Assembly: GCA_029931535.1 (NCBI GenBank)
Contig: JAQPZY010001610.1
Coordinates: 3,137,501-3,201,500 of the forward strand
Source: Margaritifera margaritifera
Taxonomy: Eukaryota; Mollusca; Bivalvia; Unionida; Margaritiferidae
Length of the DNA: 64,000 nucleotides
Direction of reading: 5' to 3'
Shown here: piece by piece, positions 36,491 to 49,190 of the stretch
How positions within the stretch are numbered: the first letter of the stretch is position 1
How the letters are laid out: each line of letters begins with the position of its first letter
Translations under genes and position numbers: made by a program
The notes under the pieces: model-generated
Told to the model about the DNA's origin: nothing
The model's input: only the letters and a program-made list of their open reading frames with translations
Database searches by the model: none

Positions 36491-37654
36491 TTATCTTAGA
36501 TTAGTATATATTTACTTTAATCTTAGATTAGTATATCTTTACTTTAATCTCAGAGGAGTATATATTTACTTTAATATTAGAGAAGTAGAGGAGTATATAT
36601 TTACCTTATCTCAGAGGAGTATATATTTACTTTTATCTCAGAGAGGTATATATTTATTTTTATCTCAGAGGAGTATATATTTACTTTTATCTCAGAGGAG
36701 TATATATTTACTTTTATCTTAGATGAGTATATATTTACTTTTATCTTAGAGTAGTATATATTTACTTTAATCTCAGAGGAGTATATATTTACTTTAATCT
36801 TAGAGGAGTATATATTTACTTTTATCTCAGAGGAGTATATATTTACTTTTATCTCAGAGGAGTATATATTTACTTTTATCTTAGATTAGTATATATTTAC
36901 TTTTATCTCAGAGGAGTATATATTTACTTTTATCTTAGATTAGTATATATTTACTTTTATCTCAGAGGAGTATATATTTACTTTATCTTAGATTAGTATA
37001 TATTTACTTTTATCTCAGAGGAGTATATATTTAGTTTTATCTTAGATTAGTATATATTTACTTTTATCTCAGAGGAGTATATGTTTACTTTAATCTCAGA
37101 GGAGTATATGTTTACTTTAATCTCAGAGGAGTATATGTTTACTTTAATCTCAGAGGAGTATATGTTTACTTTAATTTCAGAGGAGTATATGTTTACTTTA
37201 ATCTCAGAGGAGTATATGTTTACTTTAATCTCAGAGGAGTATATGTTTACTTTAATCTCAGAGGAGTATATGTTTACTTTAATCTCAGAGGAGTATATGT
37301 TTACTTTAATCTCAGAGGAGTATATGTTTACTTTAATCTCAGAGGAGTATATATTTACTTTTATATCAGAGGAGTGTATATTTACTTCATCTCAGAGGAG
37401 TATATATTTACTTTATATCAGAGGAGTATATATTTACTTTATCTCAGAGGAGTATATATTTAGTTTATCTCAGAGGAGTATATATTTACTGTTTATCAGA
37501 GGAGTATATATTTACTTTATCTCAGAGGAGTATATATTTACTTTAATCTCAGAGGAGTATATATTTACTTTAATCTCAGAGGAGTATATATTTACTTTTA
37601 TCTCAGAGGAGTATATGTTTACTTTAATCTCAGAGGAGTATATATTTACTTTTA
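36491..37654. repeat. 27-bp minisatellite, about 43 copies
   Basis: Unit GAGGAGTATATATTTACTTT plus TATCTCA. The left part mixes GAGGAG and GATTAG types. A central run (about 37072-37341) is homogenised to a TATGTTTACTTTAATCTCAG form in about ten near-identical units. Nine codons per unit gives a plus-strand frame at 37081-37686 (MFTLISEEY repeats); likely not a gene. Confidence 0.96.
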
Positions 37655-38374
37655 TTAAGAAATGGTTAATCTTTATAAAGATTTAGCAATTTTTTACCGT
37701 TACGACTTTTACAGCGTAACATTTACTTGGCACTATATATCCAGGATTGCACTAAGTGCCGATGAACCCAATTCATGCATACAGAGTTTCCCATATCTGT
37801 TGTGCCAGTCTATTGTTTGCTAAGCAGCAAGCGCTGAAATTATGTCTAATTTGCAATCTTTAGTCTTAGGGGCAGATCGATTTCACTAGCATTTTTGGAT
37901 TCTGCAAAAGAAAATCATTACCAAAGACCGTGGGTATTTTAATATCTTCAAATCGTAGGTCTATTTTCCATTTGTCGCCGGATGAGAATTTCTCTATTTA
38001 TTCCTCAGCTGCCATTAATCAGCTGAATATTGAAGAGAAATCCTTTAATTTTTTGGGACAGAAATGAAAATCACTGGATCCAGAAATATCATGGGGTGTG
38101 GGTGTAAACAAGTAGACTAGGTGTATGTGGGACGGAACCCCCGATGGGAGGGGTACTCAGGAGGCAAAGTTCCCGGTAGCTCCTGTATTTTAAGCATCCC
38201 TTCTGTAAATTACCATGTGTAGCGGTCCCCCAGGGCTCTGACCCTGAATACAGCATTATAGACAGGGTGAATTGTGAATTTCAGGTTTTTAATATTGTTT
38301 CGTTTTGGTACATACCATTGGACTCAGCTCTTTACATTGTAAGGTCATAGGTATTGACCAAGTGAATTTCGCTG

Positions 38375-38379
<5 letters not shown>
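37655..38379. other. unique DNA, locally GC-richer
   Basis: The 38090-38250 part is GC-richer than its surroundings and has GGGACGGAACCCCCGATGGG, which could be a worn mobile element; no ends or tRNA head could be found. Confidence 0.4.

Positions 38380-38429
<50 letters not shown>
38380..38429. repeat. (GA)n microsatellite
   Basis: GA tract with one AAA interruption; both strands give short R/E and S/L frames. Confidence 0.96.
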
Positions 38430-38431
<2 letters not shown>

Positions 38432-39610
38432 GTGGTGGCTGTACAATAAATGCGGGGCTCCTAAATAAAACGCTTTCAAGAGGGGAAAGACTACATTTTA
38501 TGTACAGCCGACAGCATAGCCATGCACAAGCCTGCTTTCGTTCTTCCTGCAAAATAAAATAACATGCCTTTTCTCTACTAGGCAATCGTTCCCGGAGTCC
38601 GTTTTCCTGCGCCAATCACTTATTTAGAACTTGCCTGGTCTGAACAGGTTAGAGAGATAACAAGCTGAAGGGGCTGTGCAGACAGTCTAAGTCATGAAGT
38701 GGATTTGATGTTCAATGGAAGTGTATTTATTTGTGCAATGTTATGATAAAGCGTCACGTAGATTTACCAACAACCTCGGTGATTGAGATTAGTTCGAGTA
38801 TTGTATTTAATAGATGCTGGTTGCAAGGCCCTGAAGAATTTCTCAACTTCCTTCTTTTTTATGGATCCTTAAGCCGAAAATGATGATTAATACCGTAGGT
38901 GCACAGTGATTAGGAATTAGGACAGTATTGTTGTCAGTCAATAAATTGCATTTGATCAATTAAACCGTCTTCAGTATAATACACAATTAAATGAAGCACG
39001 CGCGTATTTTACCGGATGAGTTTTAAATCTAGTTAATTTTACTTGAGTCAATGTTTTCATTTAATCAATTTAACAGTAATTAATCAACATTTTAATCATT
39101 GACTGTCCAGAGTTGAGGAAAAATATTTCTGCCTAACATGCCTGACGAATTTTCATTTCTTAGTCGACCGAAAAGGTTCTTAAGTAATCAGTGCATTATC
39201 TACAACTTTTAATATTTTCGTCTGACCGAAATTCATAACCTATTTCAAATTTAAGTCTAATGATTGAGAAAATAAAATTATTTGTTTTTTTATTTACTGC
39301 GGTTCTGCACAACTTGAAACTTCCATCTCGAACTGATGAATTAGTGATGGAAAGGCGTGGTCTCTGATTACTGAACTATGCCGGTAACAGAATAGGCAAA
39401 CATATAAATGTAGAGAACAAAGTTACACGTGGAAAACTACAGGCAACGATACATTGTTATATTTTGGGTATCCGACCTTTGAAAGACACATTAAAGGTTC
39501 TGAAATTGTGACAAATTTTTATTAAAAATCATTCTCTACAGTATAAAACTGGATGTTATTCTCCTATAATTAAAAAAAGTTTTTGATCATTTAAAAAAAG
39601 AAGAAAGATA
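38430..39610. other. unique AT-rich DNA
   Basis: No feature recognised. Confidence 0.5.
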
Positions 39611-39842
39611 TTGGTGGTAAATGTATAAAATAATGACATCTATTTGTGGTAAATGTATAAAATAATGACATCTATTTGTGGTAAATGTATAAAATAATGA
39701 CATCTATTGGTGGTAAATGTATAAAATAATGACATCTATTTGTGGTAAATGTATAAAATAATGACATCTATTTGTGGTAAATGTATAAAATAATGACATC
39801 TATTCGTGGTAAATGTATAAAATAATGACATCTATTTGTGGT
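39611..39842. repeat. 32-bp minisatellite, 7.25 copies, almost identical
   Basis: Unit contains GGTAAATGTATAAAATAATG and ACATCTATTTGT. Only one or two bases vary across the array. Confidence 0.96.
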
Positions 39843-41736
39843 CCACACAAGGAATAGTCTTCTTGTACAACTTAATCTCTGGAATATTCGGCAACTCTTT
39901 CTCATTAGTAGTATAACAAGTGTTAATATTCTTACTTTCTACCAATTTTTACATAATTTTTTTTTTATCAAATTATGATTATTGTTAAGATTTGAAGTAG
40001 ACAATGAACTCGTAGCCATACTCAATCGTGATTAGCTATCAAAGCCGACAATTAGACCAGATAAATTCAATAATCTCCTTCAGTGATTAAAAAAAAAATC
40101 CTAGGTGCATCACTGTTTTTGATTGTAATTCTTTTTGAAACGTCACTTTAAAAAGTTAATAAAAGCATCAAATTGATCATAAATTATTTCTAATCCTGGC
40201 GTAAGAAGATTACTCCGCTCAATAAAGTCGGCCTCACTCTCAGTAGGAACACACTCGGGCCTTTCCACCAATGATCGGAAAACCAACTCGGAAATATTAC
40301 AGAAGCCACCATTGCATGGACATCTAAATTATTTATTAAATGACATCATGTGGCGTCACGATTCATCTAAATTTTTATCCAGGCCACGCATCGACATTTC
40401 TCTTTTCAAGTCTGACTTTTTATAAAAACAAAACAACAACAACAACAAGTCACACACACTTCATATTACTTAACTTGCATGAATAACTCCATAACATGAT
40501 ACTTTTAACGAGGTACTATTTTATATTGCGTATTTCAGCATTTGACTGAGATCTCCGCCATTTTTCGGCGATTCCCTCTTTTTGCGCGGTATCACTCCAT
40601 CAAAGTATTTCCGATGCATATTTTTAGTAGATATGTATAGAGGTATTCCGACTGACTCACTATAGCTCTCGGTGGCAGAGACATTATGGTATATACTAGT
40701 GATTTCTTTTTCTTGCACAGCAGCCTTTTAGGAACAAAAGCAATATAGAACCAAATGAGATCGTCTAATTTCACATCAACAATATAACACGAGGCTTTTA
40801 GCATAGCCCATTCCACGATGCTTATCCTGCAATGAAAATTAGTTACAGGGACTTTATGTTCTCTAAGGATATCAGTCATTCATACCATAGTCATTAATGA
40901 CTAGAATAGCATTGTGTATTCTGTAAATAAATATTGCAATCAAGCTAGATGTTTCTTGTGTTGTGATTGAAGGAATAGTATTGTAACAAAATTTTGCGTT
41001 AATACCATGCCATTCTTATCATTAAAGACTATGAAAGAAAAGTTATTTAGCCGTCAAACAATGCAAAGTCTACGATTTATTTAAGCGTTTTAATTGCATT
41101 TTTTTTTATAAATGTAATGATCACTCCCCCCCCCCTGATCACTCCCCCCCCCCCCCGATTGCTTCCCTTATATGAATCAAATGTTTAAATGTTTAAACAG
41201 CTAATAAGCTACCATTTTCACAATAAGTTCATTGATTATGATGAAATCTTTAAGCTAAGACTGAAATGTACTTGGAACTTTTTTAATCAGTTCAGTGGTT
41301 TTCGCCCTTCTCATTAACTACCCTTAGATGGCGTGCACGGACTCAGGAAGTCAGGTGGACGTTTAAATGCATGATTAAATTGGAGTTCGAAAGGACTGAG
41401 AAAATCATTTTGTACACTGTAGAGTATCAAACGCTAATTTATAGCAGCGGATATTCAACGTGAACGCAAAAGACTCAGTTCAACCTATTGGACGAAGTCA
41501 TTGCTTAGAATGAGTGTTATCGCCGCCATGAAAGCTTTAGTACGAACGTGAACAGTTCCATTTACGTCATTGCTATTGGGTGACATTTTCATCCGGTATG
41601 CATGAAGGCAATCCATTCTAGCCAACCCGTTCTGCTTATCCGATAGAAATTCTTCTGCTCTGGGAATTTATGACTGAACTTTCGTCAATTGTGCAGTCAT
41701 CGGTATCATTTTTTTAATTAAAAGTTACGCATACTG
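39843..41736. other. unique DNA with two C-runs
   Basis: C-runs at about 41126-41156 are interrupted by TGATCACT. Minus-strand frames at 40521-40718 and 40592-40879 overlap and have no recognisable domain. Confidence 0.5.
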
Positions 41737-42129
41737 ATGAAAGCCTTTTGTACTGTTTGCAGACATTACTAATTCAATATGAAAGCCTTTTTTGTACTGT
41801 TTGCAGACATTACTAATTCAATATGAAAGCCTTGTTTGTACTGTTTGCAGACATTACTAATTCAATATGAAAGCCTTTTTTGTACTGTTTGCAGACATTA
41901 CTAATTCAATATGAAAGCCTTTTTTGTACTGTTTGTAGACATTACTAATTCAATATGAAAGCTTTTTGGTACTGTTTGCAGACATTACTAATTCAATATG
42001 AAAGCCTTTTTTGTACTGTTTGCAGACATTACTAATTCAATATGAAAGCCTTTTTTGTACTGTTTGCAGACATTATTAATTCAATATGAAAGCCTTTTTT
42101 GTACTGTTTGCAGACATTACTAATTCAAT
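41737..42129. repeat. 44-bp minisatellite, about 9 copies
   Basis: Units share TGAAAGCCTTTTTTGTACTG and GCAGACATTACTAATTCAAT. Copy length varies by 1-3 bases at the T-run. Confidence 0.95.
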
Positions 42130-42540
42130 GTTCTATATGAAATGTCATAAGCGTCCGTTGTTTTCATATAAGCTAGGATGCAAAGGCTATTAACCCTTAC
42201 ATTATACAAAAAATGACGAGACGTGTCTGAAACAAGTGGTTTAAGTAAAGAACTAATCCTCGTCTGGAGCTGAAACCTGATGGCTGTTAGTCAACACGTG
42301 GTCATTCTCCGCGTCTTGCTTACGGTTTTTCCTGATTATCTGCATCTCGTCATCAAGCAAACAAGGTCCTGGAATGGACTTCAGTGACCAAATTTGAGTA
42401 TAAACTTGTTCTTTTGTGTAGAGTCCATCAATTGGATTGAATGAAATAAGAGTGTGACTTAATTTTGTCCCAGCGAATACTTGAATGTTTTATGGTTTTT
42501 TGTTCTTCTTTAAAATGATAATTATGACTGTGACAAACAG
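42130..42540. other. unique DNA
   Basis: Nothing recognised. Confidence 0.5.
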
Positions 42541-42547
42541 ATGTATG

Positions 42548-42581
<34 letters not shown>

Positions 42582-42723
42582 TGTATGTATGTATGTATGT
42601 ATGTATGTATGTATGTATGTATGTATGTATGTATGTATGTATGTACGCACACACGTACGTACGCACGTATGTATGTATGTATGTATGTATGTATGTATGT
42701 ATGTATGTATGTATGTATGTATG
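42541..42723. repeat. (ATGT)n microsatellite with a CpG-rich interruption
   Basis: ATGT repeats from 42541, broken at about 42643-42670 by ACGTACGCACACACGTACGT-type sequence, then resuming to 42723. Frames of MYVC type are trivial. Confidence 0.96.
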
Positions 42724-43377
42724 AACTAAAACTTGGTAACCTTGGGAATTGTGAAGTTTACGAAATACGTCTCATAAACACCAGTGTCCTCTACAACAGG
42801 TTCAAAACTACATATACATCACTTATTCTTTAATGTTGTCTTTTTCTGTTAGTCCACAAGAAAAGTATTGGAAGGACATGAAAAAACATTCTTTGTTAAT
42901 ATACAAACGCTGATATCCCCAATTTGACGACGCAGAAAATGCTTATGTACAAATCACCTTTTCCGGATGATCTGATTCTATACATTATCACTTGAAAGTT
43001 CTGTTTCTTATCAATACTTTTTCCTTTTATCTACCGATAATACCTGAATTATTCCTCTTGTATGAACGCTAACAACGTCAACAGTATGAATAAAAGCGAT
43101 AAGAACAATTTGTATACCTAGATGAAATGAGTAAAAGATGAAACTCAAGCATTTTAGCAAATCACATGATACATTCTCGATTTTCGATTGGCTGACTTCA
43201 GTGATCTAAATTTATGACAATATGCATATCCTCTTGACTACGGGATGATATACTTGACTACGGGAATTATACCTGTTCATGCAGGCACTATTTAACACTC
43301 CGACGCTATATAACATCACATGACGTCAGATGATATACTGAATGTATTATTGCTTTCTCCCATGGGAACTATCCTCG
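42724..43377. other. unique DNA leading into a palindromic array
   Basis: A short doublet CTTGACTACGGGA occurs at about 43233 and 43254. The last 150 bp may belong to the same element as the palindromic array that follows. Confidence 0.4.
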
Positions 43378-43720
43378 TATAGTGTTGTATTATTGGGTAT
43401 AGTACTCTCGCCTTCGACTCAGGCAATATACCGCACCATACAACACTATAGGCGAACAAATCCTGTTATAGTGTTGTATGGTTGCGTATAGTAATGTCGC
43501 CTTCGGCTCAGGCAATATACCGCACCATACAACACTATAGGCGAACAAATCCTGTTATAGTGTTGTATGGTTGCGTATAGTAATGTCGCCTTCAGCTCAG
43601 GCAATATACCGTACCAGACAACATTATAAGAGAACTGTTCTCTTATAATGTTGTATAGCGAAGTATGGTACTCTCGCTTTCGGCTCAGGCAATATACTGC
43701 ATCAAACAACACTATTGTGG
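43378..43720. repeat. 89-bp tandem array of palindromic units, about 4 copies
   Basis: Units start near 43378, 43467, 43556 and 43644. Within the second unit, 43467-43490 (TATAGTGTTGTATGGT start) pairs with 43516-43539 around a 25-base loop holding GCCTTCGGCTCAGGC. Neighbouring units also pair across the GGCGAACAAATCCTGT spacer. Between units 3 and 4 there is a perfect palindrome, 43618-43654, with 18-bp arms and a 1-base centre. Possibly a foldback or MITE-derived satellite. Confidence 0.9.
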
Positions 43721-43721
43721 T

Positions 43722-44282
43722 CATTGCACAAGAACGGAGTTTCCACACTGACCTACTTAATACTATCGGACTGATTGATTCTCAACAGTATTGGATTTCA
43801 GTACTTTCTTCATCGTCTTTTGTTAAAGATTATGAAAGCATCCATATATTTTACCAGGTTCTAAAATGTTATTTCCACTGAGTTCATTCTTCGTCCTTAT
43901 CAGTCGTACAAATAAATCTTCCAATGGCTAACAGCAGACACCTTAATGGGGTTTATTTCTAAAATTGAGCATTAACGCAGATAAACGTTGTTAACACATT
44001 GAGCAATTTAATAAATCGTTTCCAAAGACTTAGTATACCACCTAACTTCTAGAAATGGTAAGCCTATGTAGATTTTCTGCTGAGTGAGATTTTTTTCATT
44101 GATTCCTTCTCGGCTATACATCATCGACCAGTCATATGTTCTAGATTATAATTGAAACTAGAAGCAAACATGGTGAAAAGAAAAGAGATTAGTCCAACGT
44201 TTGGATATCACCTTGCTACCGTAAACACCCGCATGGAAACTCATTTCTTACTACTTTTACAGTGACAAATATTTAAACGTAT
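43722..44282. other. unique DNA with a possible dispersed repeat
   Basis: About 44143-44210 (ATTGAAACTAG ... GAGATTAGTCCAACG) resembles 54993-55060 (ATTGAAACTGG ... ATATTAGTCTAACG), with gaps. This may be a worn common element; the match is short. Confidence 0.35.
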
Positions 44283-44501
44283 TCGAGATAGCTAAGTGGA
44301 TAGTGTGTCCGACTCGCAACTGATGGGTGGCGAGTTCGAATCTCAATGCCGACGGACTGCTTGGAATAAGGATACTCGAAGTACATTGTCTGAGCACATC
44401 TTATTGGGTCTGTTGTTTGTGTCAAAAACAGCTGAAAACAACTAATGTTACTTGTTGAAAATGAAAAGCCACGCTAAATAAATTGATGATGTTGATGATT
44501 A

Positions 44502-44570
<69 letters not shown>
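44283..44570 (+). mobile_element. tRNA-derived SINE with (ATT)n tail
   Basis: Head: GATAGCTAAGTGGATAGTGT (A box), then CTCGCAACTGATGGG and B box GCGAGTTCGAATCTC (about 44331-44345). A unique body of about 140 bp follows, ending in AAAAGCCACGCTAAATAAAT and an (ATT)n tail at 44504-44569. Head, body and simple tail in one direction make this the clearest complete SINE here. Confidence 0.85.
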
Positions 44571-44571
<1 letters not shown>

Positions 44572-47500
44572 CATTCCTCTATGGAAAGAAAAGAGATAGA
44601 TAGAGTAGTAGTAATGCTGACTAGAAGAAACATGTGCCATCTGTAAATGTCATCCCTGAATTAGACATTAAATGTAACAACACGCATTTGAAGAACAGGG
44701 GAATATTTCAAATCCCAATTTAGGAGTAAATCTGGTAAACAATTTCATCGCATCGAAGGGAGAAAGTACAATGTTTTTCATACCGACAACAGCATAGACG
44801 TGACATGAATCTTGAGAGTCACTTATCCTACTTCTTCCAGCATGACAAATGTCAAGTAGAGAAATCATGCCCTTCGGAATATAAATCAATCCAAATGGTT
44901 TGATAGCCATCTGTTGCAAGTGTTTTCTTTACCTCTTTTATGGCGATAGGGGGTATTAGATGAGAACAGTGAACTGTTGCCATGCTTGCATGTTGGTTAA
45001 TTTTGGATTTGAAAACTGGCGATTATAAATCTGGATACGGAGTTTTAAATCTTTAGCTAGTGACATTTCAAAAGTGAAGTTCTTTGTGATTGTTTGACAC
45101 AAAGTCTCAAGCTAAAAGTCTCCTCTTGAATTTTAGGATATATTCACCATTACCATGGTAGTCTATCTATCCCACGAGTTCTAAAACTTATTTTCAGACT
45201 TACGGCATTAATTTTTGCAAAACCTTGAGATTAATTCTCTATTTTAAAACGACCTTTTCTGCTTAAATTGACCAAAAGCAGTTACAACTGTCGATCCAAT
45301 ATTTTCAGTTTCTAATTAGCTTCCTCTAGACCTGTATACACCATTTGATTATATGACTTTAATATTGCGATTGATTGCAACATTAGACATTACTTTGTGG
45401 ATCAACTAGACTAACCGCACCTAGCCGTATAAAACATTGATATTTTTTACCGAGTGGCTTAAATACAAATATTATAGAAACCAACATAGCAATAAACATG
45501 CGAAGATAATGCCTGAGATTACTGTCAAGTAGAGTAGTAGTTAGTCTGTTAGTTTGTTAGAAAGTATATCGCTTGATTGGTTGGTTGGTAAGATAATGTT
45601 CACAAATTATTCGTATCAAAAGATACTGGCTAAAACATTTCCCACTGGAAAACTTTCATGTACAGACTTTTTCACATATGACAACAAATTAATAAAAATC
45701 AAGAACAGTAACGGTATCCTGACAGCATTTGACCTATCAACATTTTTCGGTGATTTGAACTTCCTTAACTAGCGCATGTATATCTAGGTTGCACGAGAGC
45801 TGTGTTATGTGATGATGTTCCAGGACTAATGGCCAAAGGCTATTGTAGTTTTTTTTTTCTAATGTTCTTGATTTAAGTTACATTTGCTTCACTTCAAGGA
45901 GTTTCGCCTGAGAAAGGTTGCTCTAAATTAGATCTGTTATGTTCGTAAGGCGTTCAAGTATGGAATGAGTATTTAATGTTTGTTTTTAATCGACTCTGAC
46001 TTTATCATCTGATATCTTTATTTTAGCATTCAAACGCCTCTCAATGGTGACATTTCTGTTTGTCTAGCAATTGACTATCGTTGTTGCAAGTTTTTAAAAT
46101 GATGAATGTTATCAAAGGTAAATCTTTTACATAATTCGTATTTTTTCCTGTTAAACAAGTTAGCTTTCATCCACACTACTAGTTTCTGATAATCTTCTTA
46201 CTTTTTTCAGAAAAGTTTTGAAAAGATGTGGATAATCCATTTTCTTCTTTGGTTTCTGATGAATTCATCTGACTGATTTCATATCTCTACTACAGTGTTT
46301 TGGCTAAATTTGCCGGTCGAAAATTTGTAAATGTACCTGTCAAATGATAACAATTATAGCAATGTGTTCCATCACGTATTAATTTTACTAATTAAACAGT
46401 GTACATCTGAATGCAACTTTCCTGACCATGAACTTTTCATTTCGCTATTTGACGACGGAAAGAAAACTAATACATTTTATATCTCAGTACTATTGAATCC
46501 TTGTTATACATGTCGTAATAGCTTGAGCAAAGGTCCATTCCAAAAGAGTCTGTAGTAATGTCCATTTATATGTATGTTTCACTGATGTATGTTTGTTTTA
46601 TGCTACAGAAACATTATGCCAAAACAACGCTAATTTTTGCAAAGAACTTTTCCATTTCAATTGGCATTTAAACATCGGTGAAAAGACAGTTCAGTCTCAG
46701 CTGTAAGTGTTTAAGACCATTAGTTGTCCGGATTTTATTGATGCTGTCGGTTTTATTGCCTACATCAGCCAATTTAGAAAGGTAATTCTCAGACAGGAAT
46801 AAATGCCTCGTTGTCTTCAATACAGTCACAGCAGGAACTTGTTTAATTGGTTTTTCAGTGCTAGCAAATAATGTTGACGTGGGAGAATCTTGTACAATGT
46901 CCCCATGAAAAAATTTTCATTAACGTCAAGGTATAAGACTATCTTGTACGTTGCGTTCTTCGTTTTTCCACAGATTACGTAGGAAAGAGAGAGGTAATTT
47001 TTAACAAGCACATGTAAAGGAAAGTGAAGTCCATGAAAAAGGAAAACTAAAAAAGAATATATCAGGATAGATAATAGTCCACACTAGCAAAATTACTTGA
47101 GTTTATCATCATCCTTCTCTGCAGATAAAGCATGGTATACATTATGTTCTAAGTTAACACACGTTACCAACGATACAAATGTAAATAAACATCTTCATTC
47201 TGTTCCTACAACGAACAAACGTTAATGAATTATAAAAAAACAACCTTTTCTTAAGTTTAATTAATTTTGTGAATGCAGGTAATCTTACAGTGTTTAGTTG
47301 ATTGCTGTGAAACTTAGTACATATCATGCTTTTCGTCAGAAGATATTCATCCTGATCAGTCATTTTGCTCACACTATTTTCCGAAAGGTTATGAGCTTTT
47401 TTTTAACAATAGACTCATCTCCAACATGGGGAAGGGTTTGGAGAGTGTGAGGCGAGGGTATATTTACGTCAGCAAATGGCTCACATTTCTCTAGTTGTAA

Positions 47501-47611
47501 ACTGAAATTTCGTCGTAACATAGATCTCCAAGATACCATGGGAAAGGTCCATCATAACAGCTCATCGAACAAAAGAAAAGGAATAGTTTAGTTTTGCTCA
47601 TTCAATTCTTT
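44571..47611. other. longest repeat-poor stretch, no gene recognised
   Basis: About 3 kb of unique AT-rich sequence. Non-repetitive frames at 44668-44919 (minus), 45554-45772 (plus), 46331-46555 (plus) and 47154-47372 (minus) are 72-83 codons and carry no domain I know. Chance frames are the default reading; an exon of an unknown gene cannot be excluded. Confidence 0.45.
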
Positions 47612-47753
47612 GAATAGGCTTATACGTGGCAGTAGACTGAGCTTTTAATAGGCTTATACGTGATAGTAGACTGAGTTAATGAATAGGCTTATACGTGGCA
47701 GTAGACTGAGTTAATTAATAGGCATATACGTGGCTGTAGACTGAGCTAATGAA
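47612..47753. repeat. 34-35-bp repeat, 4 copies
   Basis: Units share AATAGGCTTATACGTGGCAG and TAGACTGAG. Confidence 0.92.
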
Positions 47754-47839
47754 CACTTTGTCGTTTACTTCAAGTATTTTATATTTACTCAGATCCTGAG
47801 TGCGCATGTTCACCATGACTCAACTTTCCATAGGATCCC

Positions 47840-47881
47840 GTGTGTGTGTGTGTATGTGTGTGTGTGCGCGTGTGTGTGTGT
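47840..47881. repeat. (GT)n microsatellite
   Basis: GT tract with TATG and GCGCG interruptions. Confidence 0.94.
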
Positions 47882-49190
47882 TTATATTCATATCACTATG
47901 ACTTTTTACAGTAGAAAAGGACGTTTAAATAAAAATCACAGTTTTTCTTGTTAGAGTTCGTGAATGAAAGAGAAGCTGATAATATGTGATTCCGATGTTG
48001 ACGTACGCAATATTTATTTAACGTGGATAACACATTTCGTCATGAGAGACCCATGGACCACGTGGTCCTCAACGTATTAACAGGTTATGTTATACAACAG
48101 ACACTTACACGCTCAGATATACTCGCACACACATATAATCGTTGATAGCACGCAGTTTAAGTGTCGATGGTACTTAATATAAGTGTCGATATCACGTAGT
48201 ATAAGTGTTGATAGCACATAATATACGTGTAGTATAAGTGTTGATAGTATGTAGTATAAGTGTTGATAGTATGTAGTATAAGTGTTGATAGTATGTAGTA
48301 TAAGTGTTGATAGCATGAATATAAATGTAGTTTAAGCGTTGATAGCACATAATATACGTGTAGTATAAGTGTTGATAGCACATAATATACGTGTAGTATA
48401 AGTGTTGATAATACGTAGTATAAATGTTAATGTTAATAGCACGTAGTCTAAGTGTTGATGGCACGTAATATAAGTGTTTGATAGTATATAGTATAAGCGT
48501 TGATAGCACATAATATACGTGTAGTATAAGTGTTGATAGCACATAATATACGTGTAGTATAAGTGTTGATAATACGTAGTATAAATGTTAATGTTAATAG
48601 CACGTAGTCTAAGTGTTGATGGCACGTAATATAAGTGTTTGATAGTATATAGTATAAGCGTTGATAGCACATAATATACGTGTAGTATAAGTGTTGATAG
48701 CACATAATATACGTGTAGTATAAGTGTTGATAGCATGAATATAAATGTAGTATAAGTGTTGATAGCACATAATATACGTGTAGTATAAGTGTTGATAGCA
48801 CATAATATACGTGTAGTATAAGTGTTGATAATACGTAGTATAAATGTTAATGTTAATAGCACGTAGTCTAAGTGTTGATGGCACGTAATATAAGTGTTTG
48901 ATAGTATATAGTATAAGCGTTGATAGCACATAATATACGTGTAGTATAAGTGTTGATAGAACATAATATACGTGTAGTATAAGTGTTGATAATACGTAGT
49001 ATAAATGTTAATGTTAATAGCACGTAGTCTAAGTGTTGATGGCACGTAATATAAGTGTTTGATAGTATGTAGTATAAGTGTTGATGGCATGTAATATAAG
49101 TGTTTGATAGTATATAGTATAAGTGTTGATGGCATGTAATATAAGTGTTTGATAGTATATAGTATAAATGTTGGTGGCACGTAATATAAG

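Noticed and set aside
37700..37760. A shared motif (GGCACTATATA ... CCAGGAT) with 16290-16320
   Set aside because: Similarity covers only about 25 bases and could be chance in AT-rich sequence.
44571..47611. Host exons in the repeat-poor stretch
   Set aside because: Frames of 72-83 codons show no domain, and no convincing splice-flanked pair was seen. Transcript data would settle it.
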